A DNA stretch of 64,000 bases from NCBI RefSeq assembly GCF_022803015.1, contig NZ_JAFKON010000005.1, positions 186,001 to 250,000 on the forward strand, in the 5' to 3' direction. Source of the stretch: Arthrobacter humicola. Its GTDB lineage: Bacteria > Actinomycetota > Actinomycetes > Actinomycetales > Micrococcaceae. Shown piece by piece: positions 58,252 through 64,000 of the stretch (position 1 is its first letter; the number at the start of each line of letters is the position of its first letter). Below the pieces are notes generated by a model. It made no database searches. It was not told where the DNA came from and saw only the letters and a list, made by a program, of their open reading frames with translations. The translations under genes were made by a program, and so were the position numbers.

Positions 58252-59379
58252 TCAGTACGTGGGCTCCACTTTAGCGGCCGGAACTCCCGCCGCCAGTGCC
58301 TGTTCACCATCCGGAATGAGGAAGTCCTCCGCCAGGTCCGCCCATTGGGGCCGGAAGGAATACAGGCAGCCGAGCCTCAGGCGGGTCGCGGCTGCGTAGG
58401 CGTCGAAGCGCGCCGGGGTGACATGCAGTTCCTCGGCGGTGGCAATGACGTGGCGGCGGGCGGTTTGGTACCTTTCGGCGGTCAGGCGTTGTTGGTGCAG
58501 GCGCAGCTGGAGGTGCACGGCGATGTTGCCGAGGTCGGCGGCGGCCTCGGCGCGGCAGGCTTCGTCGAAGTCCAGCAGACCCAGGGGAGCGCCCGGATCC
58601 ACGGTGAAGACCTGCTTGTCGTGAAGGTCCCCGTGGGACCACACCAGCGGATCCGGATCGGTCCGGAGCAGCTTTTGGGCGGCCTGCCCTGCGGCCCCGC
58701 GGACGGCCGCGCGCTCGGCTTGCGCCGCCGGAATGTCCCCGGCGTGCACCAGCCACAGGTTCACCGTGTGTTGCAGTCTCGCCAGTTCGACGGCGGCCGT
58801 CCGGGGCGGGAGCGCCTCGAGGCTCGGGCGGTGCGCCGGAGTCCGGGCCACGGAATGCTGCCGGACCCAGGCCCGGGACCATTTTTGCCAGGCATTTTCA
58901 AAGACCACATCGCTGACCGCGGGGTCGATTCCCAGCTCGAACAGGGAACGGCCGGGCAGCGTCACGAGGGTGAGGCAGCCAGGGGCGGAGGAAACAATTT
59001 CCGGGGTGAGGAAGTCCCCTGCGCCGAGGAGCTCGTTCATCCGGGCGTGCCTGCCCACTGCTTCATCGGACTGGCGGGCCCGGAAGAGCTTGAGATGGTG
59101 CTCCCCGGCTCTGACCACGGCACGCTTGTGGGCCCGGTGCACCACCACCACCCCCAGCGGCGACGCGCGCTTCAGGGCGGGGAGACGCCGGTCGCGGCCG
59201 TCCCGCAGGAGCTCCAGCTGGCCCGCCCGGAGGTGGGCTGCCCGGACCCCTGCCCGGCCGGGAACCCCCAACTCCAGGACGTAGTCCTCCGCGGAGTCGT
59301 CGGGCCAGGACCGGATGACCTGCCATTCGGTGTTGTCAGCATCCAGGACGGCGGCCGGGACGGGCGGGTGCCAGCCCAT
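58252..59379 (-). CDS. Aminoglycoside-phosphotransferase-like protein 1
   Basis: 375 residues. The kinase-like part has VVVVHRAHKRAVVRAGEHHLKLFR (ATP-lysine region), SHGDLHDKQVF (catalytic loop) and LGLLDFDEA (metal-binding Asp). The first 90 residues (M-WHPPV, EYVL-like DYVLELGVPGRAGVRAAHLRAG) form a separate domain shared with the next gene. It has the APH/choline kinase fold; the substrate is unknown. It lies 5 bp after its paralogue. Confidence 0.85.
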   Translation of the reverse strand: MGWHPPVPAAVLDADNTEWQVIRSWPDDSAEDYVLELGVPGRAGVRAAHLRAGQLELLRDGRDRRLPALKRASPLGVVVVHRAHKRAVVRAGEHHLKLFRARQSDEAVGRHARMNELLGAGDFLTPEIVSSAPGCLTLVTLPGRSLFELGIDPAVSDVVFENAWQKWSRAWVRQHSVARTPAHRPSLEALPPRTAAVELARLQHTVNLWLVHAGDIPAAQAERAAVRGAAGQAAQKLLRTDPDPLVWSHGDLHDKQVFTVDPGAPLGLLDFDEACRAEAAADLGNIAVHLQLRLHQQRLTAERYQTARRHVIATAEELHVTPARFDAYAAATRLRLGCLYSFRPQWADLAEDFLIPDGEQALAAGVPAAKVEPTY

Positions 59380-59384
59380 GTGGA

Positions 59385-60515
59385 TCAGCTCCGGGATCCG
59401 AGGGACCGGCTGGCGGCCAAGGCGGTGGATCCGAAGGACTCACGATGCTTTACCCGGTCCTCGAGAACGCGGGTCGCCAGCAATGAGCCCGAAGGGAACG
59501 AAGAACAGGCCAGTCGCATCCAGCGTGCGTCCGAATAGGCATCGAACCGATCCGGGCTGACCTGCAGTTGCTCGGCGACGGCCAGCACCTCCGTGTGGGC
59601 CGTGAGGTATCGCGCCGACGTCAGGTTGTTGCGCCGCATGCGCCGCTCCAGATGGAAATCCAGGTAGGCGAGGTCGCGGGCGGCCTCGGCCCGGGCAGCA
59701 TCGTCGAAGTCCAGCAGCCCGAACGGGGGCCGGCCATCGCCGGCGATGATCTGCCGGTCGTGCAGGTCTCCGTGGGCCCATACCAGCGGGTCCGGTGCCG
59801 TGCCGAGCAGGTTCGCCGTGACGTAATCTGCCATGGCGATCAAGGTGCCGCGTTGGGTGGACAGTTCCGGAACATCCTCTGTGTGGCGCAGCCACAGTTT
59901 CAACCAACGGGCCACGGCCTGCACTTCCACCTCCGGTGAACGGACCGGCAGGGCGCCCAGAACGGTTTGCCTGCTGACGTCGGACGCCGCGCTCAGCTGG
60001 GCGAGCCACGCGCTGGACCAGTGTTCCCATGCGCCGGCAAACTCCTTCTCGCCGATCGTCGCGTAGTCCTCGCCGATTTCGCCCAGCGTCGGTCCGGAGA
60101 GGGCGCTCAAAACGAGGGTGTCCGGGGAGCTCTGAAGCACCTCGGGCGCCGTAAAGGCGCCGGCGTCCAGCAGGAGGTCCATCTGAGCGTACCGTTCGGC
60201 CGGGACCGCGGCCCTGCCTGGCCGGAAGACCTTGATGTAGCATCCCTCCGCCCGGATGATCGCCCGCGTGTAGGGCCAGTGGGAAATGATTTCCCCGCGC
60301 TGTCTTTCCGTCCGAAGGGCTGGCAGCTCGGGATCGTCCTCCGGCAGGATCTCAAAGTGGCCATGGCTCAGATGTGCTCCCCGAACGCCGGGCCGTTCTG
60401 CAGTCCCGACCTCCAACAGGTACTCTCCGGGTTCTTTATCGGGCCACGCGTTGTGGACGCGCCACGCCGTGCCGGCGTCGTCGGTGTATTTCCAAAGCGG
60501 CGGGTGCCAGATCAT
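59385..60515 (-). CDS. Aminoglycoside-phosphotransferase-like protein 2
   Basis: 376 residues from the ATG at 60515, which overlaps the preceding gene's stop (ATGA). It is a paralogue of protein 1: MIWHPPLWKYTDDAGTAW, EYLLEVGTAERPGVRGAHLSHG, IIRAEGCYIKVFRPG, WAHGDLHDRQII and GLLDFDDAARAEAARDLAYLD. The shared N-terminal module and kinase core suggest tandem duplication with divergence. The substrate is unknown; a metabolite exported or glycosylated by the neighbouring proteins is possible. Confidence 0.85.
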   Translation of the reverse strand: MIWHPPLWKYTDDAGTAWRVHNAWPDKEPGEYLLEVGTAERPGVRGAHLSHGHFEILPEDDPELPALRTERQRGEIISHWPYTRAIIRAEGCYIKVFRPGRAAVPAERYAQMDLLLDAGAFTAPEVLQSSPDTLVLSALSGPTLGEIGEDYATIGEKEFAGAWEHWSSAWLAQLSAASDVSRQTVLGALPVRSPEVEVQAVARWLKLWLRHTEDVPELSTQRGTLIAMADYVTANLLGTAPDPLVWAHGDLHDRQIIAGDGRPPFGLLDFDDAARAEAARDLAYLDFHLERRMRRNNLTSARYLTAHTEVLAVAEQLQVSPDRFDAYSDARWMRLACSSFPSGSLLATRVLEDRVKHRESFGSTALAASRSLGSRS

Positions 60516-61861
60516 GCGATCAGCTCCAGGGCCCGGCGGATATGCCAGCTCGTGTCGGCCGGCCAGTCGCTGGCCCGGTTCCTGAACGGGTCGACGCTGT
60601 TCAGGAACAACCGGAAGGCCGCCCAAGTCTCCACCCTGGCCTGCGATACGTACCCGCCAGCCTCGCGGTAACCGTCGATCAGCTGGGCCGTCTTGCGGCC
60701 GCCGGCGACGGGCCCGACGCCGGCGGGGTCTGCGATGTCCTCCACCGCGGCAAAGGACCCAAGGTCCCTGGCCGGGTCGGAGGTCCTGACTCGGTCGAAA
60801 TCGATGATGCGGACGGCCGGGCCGTCCACCAGGACCTGGTCCGCCGAGAAATCGCCATGGACCAACACCGGCTGTTGCCTTCGGGGGCCGGCGGCGCCGA
60901 CAGCTGCCAGGAGCCGGCCGGTGAGCGCGTCCACCGAAGCCTCGAGCCCGGGGAGCAGACAGGTGATCATGGACCGCGTGGCCATGAGCTGGCGTACAAG
61001 GTCCTCCATGTCCGCCATCGGGTCCGCCCCGGGATCCGTGTCCATGCCATGGATCGCCGCCAGGGCTTGGCCGGCCCGGTAGGCGGCCGGATCGTTGCCG
61101 CCGCCGCCCAGGTCTCCCTGGCCCCAGCCCGGGGAGGCACTGATGCCGTGCGCGGCGCATTCCGGGTCCGCGAGTTCGGGCAGGACCGGGATGCCGTGGC
61201 TCTGAAGCCGCTGCCGCAGGCGGAGTCCCGCGGCAGCCTCGTCAGCTTGGACGGCGGTCTTGACGACGACGGGGACCGTCTCCGTGGGGACCCTGGCAAC
61301 GAGCCTGCGCTCCGGGTTGTATCTCAGCACGCTGACCGGGGGGTCCAGGAAGCTCCCTGCCGAGGGGAGCGCTCCGAGCCGTCGGAGTCCGTGGTCCCGG
61401 AGCCACCGCAGGTTGGGGCGTAGCGGCCAGTCCTCCTGGACGGGACCGGCCGCCACGGCGACGTCGGGGTGGAGATGATCGGGCTGGATAAGCCGGATGC
61501 CGCCGCCGCGCTGTTGCGAACTGTCTGCCCGCTGCTGCAGTTTCCCGACGTGCTCCGGTGTTGTTGTCAGTGCCCAGCCGTAGCTGCCGGCACCGCCGGC
61601 ATAACTGCCGCTGCCGTAACTGCCGCTGCCGGCCCGGCGGAAGGCAACGAGGGCGGAGGTGTGCGGTTTGTAGCGGGTCCTGAAGATCTGGACACTTTCG
61701 CCCAGGAGCTCGGAGAGCAGCTCGTCGTCGAGCACCCAGTTCAGGCCAGGGACCCGGACGTCACGGGCCGCCAGGGCACGGTCAGCGTCGCGCCGCTGCG
61801 CCTGCAGCCACTGTCCCTGCAGCCATCGTCCCTGCAGCCGCTGTCCCTGCGGGGTGCTCAC
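60512..61861 (-). CDS. Phosphotransferase-family protein 3 with repeat-bearing N-terminus
   Basis: 449 residues. The C-terminal half is an APH-type kinase: VVVKTAVQADEAAAG, LVHGDFSADQVLV (catalytic loop) and VRIIDFDRVRTSDPARDLG. The N-terminus starts with LQG-repeats (LQGRWLQGQWLQAQRR) and later a Gly/Ser/Tyr stretch (GSGSYGSGSYAGGAGSYG). It differs from proteins 1 and 2 and lacks their WHPP module. Its ATG overlaps the ABC transporter stop (ATGA). Confidence 0.83.
   Translation of the reverse strand: MSTPQGQRLQGRWLQGQWLQAQRRDADRALAARDVRVPGLNWVLDDELLSELLGESVQIFRTRYKPHTSALVAFRRAGSGSYGSGSYAGGAGSYGWALTTTPEHVGKLQQRADSSQQRGGGIRLIQPDHLHPDVAVAAGPVQEDWPLRPNLRWLRDHGLRRLGALPSAGSFLDPPVSVLRYNPERRLVARVPTETVPVVVKTAVQADEAAAGLRLRQRLQSHGIPVLPELADPECAAHGISASPGWGQGDLGGGGNDPAAYRAGQALAAIHGMDTDPGADPMADMEDLVRQLMATRSMITCLLPGLEASVDALTGRLLAAVGAAGPRRQQPVLVHGDFSADQVLVDGPAVRIIDFDRVRTSDPARDLGSFAAVEDIADPAGVGPVAGGRKTAQLIDGYREAGGYVSQARVETWAAFRLFLNSVDPFRNRASDWPADTSWHIRRALELIA
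61801..61845. repeat. Three 15-bp tandem repeats in kinase 3 N-terminus
   Basis: Units CCTGCAGCC[A/G][C/T][C/T]GTC at 61801, 61816 and 61831 encode the LQG(Q/R)(R/W) pentapeptide repeats. The frame is kept if units are gained or lost. Confidence 0.9.
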
Positions 61862-63744
61862 GTCGGCACCTTGAACAGTTCACCCGGCTCGGGGGTCTGC
61901 TGCCGGTGGACCCAGCCGGCAAAGCGGGAATCCGGATCGGCCAGCAATGACTGCGGCGGCCCGTCTTCCAGGATTTGGCCGTCTTCGAGCCAGATCACCC
62001 GGTCGCACGATTGGGCCGAGTTGACGTCGTGGGTGATCGTGATGGAGGTCCGGCCCTCGGTGAGTGTGTCCAGGGCGCTGAGGACCGAATCCCGGGATGC
62101 CGGATCGAGGCCGGCGGTCGCCTCGTCCAGGATCACGATCGGGGCCTTGCGGAGCATGGCACGGGCGACGGCCAGCCGTTGACGCTGGCCCCCGGAAAGA
62201 TCGTTGGCCGCCTCGCCAAGGACGGTTTCATAGCCCTGGGGCAGTGCGCGGATGAAACCGTCGGCCTGGGCGAGGGCCGCCACGGCTTCGATCTCCTCAT
62301 CGGTGGCATCGAGGCGGCCGAACCTGATGTTCTCCCGGACGGAGGTTCCGAACAGCACGGAGTCCTGGAGCAGGATTGAGACATGGGAACGCACGGAAGC
62401 GATCTTCAGGGCCCGCAGGTCCTCGCCGCCGAGGCTGACACTTCCCTTCCACGGGTCCACCATCCGGAGGATCATGCTTGCCAGCGTGGACTTCCCGGCC
62501 CCGGAAGGCCCCAGCACGGCGCAGTGCTGACCCGCCGGTATGGTCAGAGTGATTCCCTTGAGCACCGCGGTTTCCTCGAAGTGGCCGGCCCAGACGTCCT
62601 CGAACACAATGTCCGGGTGCGGGTTCTTGAGGGCGACGGCGTGCGGTGACTCGGGCACGTCACTCTGGGCCTCAAGCAGGTCCGCAACCCGTTCCCCGGA
62701 GGCCGTCGCGCGTGCGATACGGCTGGTGTACCTGGCCACGTCCTTGAGTGGCCTCAGCCCGGTTTTCAGGTAAGTCAGGAAAACGACCAGATCTCCGGGT
62801 GTCATCGCGTGGTGCATCACCCTCCATCCACCGGCAGCCAGGACCACCGCCGTCGCGATTCCCGTCAGGACGTCGGTCTTCCGTTGCAGGCTGGCGGCCA
62901 GCCGCAGCGTGACCACCCCTGAGCCAAGTGCCGACTGGTTGCTCTTGCTGAAGCCCGAGCTGAGGGTGTCTTCGAGTCCGTACGCCTGGACTTCGCGCAT
63001 TGCGCCCAACGTCTGGGCGGCGGTGGTGGCCAGGGCGCTTTCACCCTTGCGTGACTTGCGGGCCGCCGTAGTAATCGATCCCGAGTTCTTGCGGGACACC
63101 AACACGAATATCCCGATGGACACGAACGTCACCAGTGCGATCAAAGGATCGAGCCAGAGCATGATGATCATCATTGCTATCAGCGACACGAAATTGCCGA
63201 TGAGGGGGAGCCCCGCCGTGACGGCCACATCCTGCAGCCGGGACACGTCTCCGACGAGCCGCTGGACAGTGTCGCCGGTGGAGGCGCGGCTGTGGTGGCG
63301 CATCGACAGGCCCTGGAGGTGGCGGAAGGTTCGGGCGCGCAATTCGGAGGAAATCCGGGTACCCACCAGGGCAAACGAAATCGCGGACACGTAGCCGGCC
63401 ACGGCCCGGATCAGGCAGATGACAACCACCGCACCGGCGCAGAGGAGCAACACCTCCGCGCTCGCCTCCACGCTGAGCGGGGACCTGCGCAGAGTGGCGC
63501 CGAGTGAGTGTGAGACGGAGTCGAGGACGATTTTCACCGGCCACGGCTCAAGAAGCCGGAAGAGGATTTCCACGGCCATGGCAATGAATCCCCAAGTGAT
63601 GAGCAGCCTGTGCCCGCGCAAATGCGGGCGGACGCACCGCAAGGTCCGCCGCAGCGGTGAGAGTTCAGCCGGTGCGCTGGTGCGGGTCCGTCGCCACAAG
63701 GTCCGCCAGCTGCGGGGGTGCGAATGTCTGGCAGTGGTGGTCAT
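61858..63744 (-). CDS. ABC exporter, fused permease and ATPase
   Basis: 628 residues. The N-terminal half has six membrane helices of a type-1 exporter (ITWGFIAMAVEILFRLLEPWPVK, FALVGTRISSELRARTFRHLQGLS). The ATPase has Walker A GPSGAGKST (about 413-421), the Q-loop ILLQDSVLFGTSV, signature DLSGGQRQR (about 510) and Walker B IVILDEAT (about 535). It probably exports a lipid-, peptide- or glycan-linked product made by its operon. Its start overlaps the glycosyltransferase stop (ATGA). Confidence 0.93.
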   Translation of the reverse strand: MTTTARHSHPRSWRTLWRRTRTSAPAELSPLRRTLRCVRPHLRGHRLLITWGFIAMAVEILFRLLEPWPVKIVLDSVSHSLGATLRRSPLSVEASAEVLLLCAGAVVVICLIRAVAGYVSAISFALVGTRISSELRARTFRHLQGLSMRHHSRASTGDTVQRLVGDVSRLQDVAVTAGLPLIGNFVSLIAMMIIMLWLDPLIALVTFVSIGIFVLVSRKNSGSITTAARKSRKGESALATTAAQTLGAMREVQAYGLEDTLSSGFSKSNQSALGSGVVTLRLAASLQRKTDVLTGIATAVVLAAGGWRVMHHAMTPGDLVVFLTYLKTGLRPLKDVARYTSRIARATASGERVADLLEAQSDVPESPHAVALKNPHPDIVFEDVWAGHFEETAVLKGITLTIPAGQHCAVLGPSGAGKSTLASMILRMVDPWKGSVSLGGEDLRALKIASVRSHVSILLQDSVLFGTSVRENIRFGRLDATDEEIEAVAALAQADGFIRALPQGYETVLGEAANDLSGGQRQRLAVARAMLRKAPIVILDEATAGLDPASRDSVLSALDTLTEGRTSITITHDVNSAQSCDRVIWLEDGQILEDGPPQSLLADPDSRFAGWVHRQQTPEPGELFKVPT

Positions 63745-64000
63745 TGCCTGGCCAGTCTGCGTGCAGGCGGCAGCGCCCCGGTGATCCGGGACAGCACCCC
63801 GCTCCAGCTGAACCGCTGCACGGCGTCGTTGCGGGCCTCGAGCCCCAGCCTTTCCCGCAAATTCGGGTCTTGGCCGAGCCGGAGGAGGGCGTCCGCGAGC
63901 GCGGCAGGGTCCCCCGGCGGGACGAGGATCCCGGTGCGGCCGTCCTGGATGATGGACGGAATCTGGCCCACGGCGCTCGCGATCACAGGCAACCCGGCCG
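63741..64000 (-). CDS. Glycosyltransferase family 4-like protein, C-terminal fragment
   Basis: The frame runs off the window's right edge. The visible 85 residues hold the end of the donor-binding domain: PVIASAVGQIPSIIQDGRTGILVPPGDPAALADALLRL, with the second glutamate position of the usual EX7E replaced by GQ...Q, then RERLGLEARNDAVQRFSWSGV. It transfers a sugar from a nucleotide donor; acceptor unknown. It is upstream of the ABC exporter and kinases in one operon. Confidence 0.85.
   Translation of the reverse strand, partial: AGLPVIASAVGQIPSIIQDGRTGILVPPGDPAALADALLRLGQDPNLRERLGLEARNDAVQRFSWSGVLSRITGALPPARRLARQ

Noticed and set aside
58252..61861. Aminoglycoside resistance genes
   Set aside because: The kinase fold is shared by many metabolite kinases; extra N-terminal domains and the operon with an exporter and a glycosyltransferase argue for a metabolic role.

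Overview
The window looks like chromosome of a high-GC actinobacterium of the Arthrobacter / Pseudarthrobacter type (Micrococcaceae). Third codon positions are strongly GC-rich, the uricase resembles the Arthrobacter enzyme, purF-purM lies close to a DUF3073 gene as in other Actinobacteria, and clpB carries a candidate HspR (HAIR) site. These assignments come from reading the sequence and from family knowledge; no search was run. No rRNA, tRNA, IS element, prophage or CRISPR array was seen.

Layout. 1-3.8 kb: a YccF fragment, an SRPBCC protein, a DUF4031/HD protein, an FAD-linked oxidase and an AhpD-like protein. 3.8-10.1 kb: a minus-strand cassette LacI - MFS - SDR - BKACE - glycerate kinase, bounded on each side by an array of GGACATGTCC-type palindromes with conserved spacing. 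The enzyme set fits oxidation of a 2-deoxy-sugar acid (for example 2-deoxyribonate) to acetoacetate and glycerate. 10.2-22 kb: clpB, a septum-formation-like protein, DUF3073, a VOC protein, purM-purF, a methyltransferase, and two paralogous BCP peroxiredoxins flanking a class A beta-lactamase-like protein.

22-45 kb and 56-57 kb are a purine-to-glyoxylate catabolic region. Uptake: NCS2 permease. Purine steps: guanine-deaminase-like enzyme, xanthine dehydrogenase genes (XdhC, FAD subunit, Fe-S/Mo subunit), uricase, UraD and UraH. Allantoin steps: allantoinase and ureidoglycine aminohydrolase. Glyoxylate use: glyoxylate carboligase, tartronate semialdehyde reductase, hydroxypyruvate isomerase, glycerate kinase, malate synthase and malic enzyme. 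An IclR-type regulator sits in the middle, and a GTGGAA-type motif recurs before four transcription units. Allantoate amidohydrolase and a ureidoglycolate-processing enzyme are not in the window.

45-56 kb: aldo/keto reductase, DUF488, a UDG-like protein, a molybdenum-cofactor nucleotidyltransferase, pyruvate dehydrogenase E1, then a hydantoinase operon (MFS, GntR, racemase-like, hydantoinase, AMDase-like). 57-64 kb: an alpha/beta hydrolase and an overlapping minus-strand operon of a glycosyltransferase (cut by the window end), an ABC exporter and three aminoglycoside-phosphotransferase-like proteins, whose function is not known to me.

Most striking items: the paired palindrome arrays with a fixed 40/29 bp ruler bracketing a catabolic cassette; a strand-specific intrinsic terminator in the uricase leader; the recurrent purine-operon motif; two perfect palindromes before the hydantoin operon; racemase-family proteins with altered catalytic cysteines; and the GT-ABC-kinase operon.
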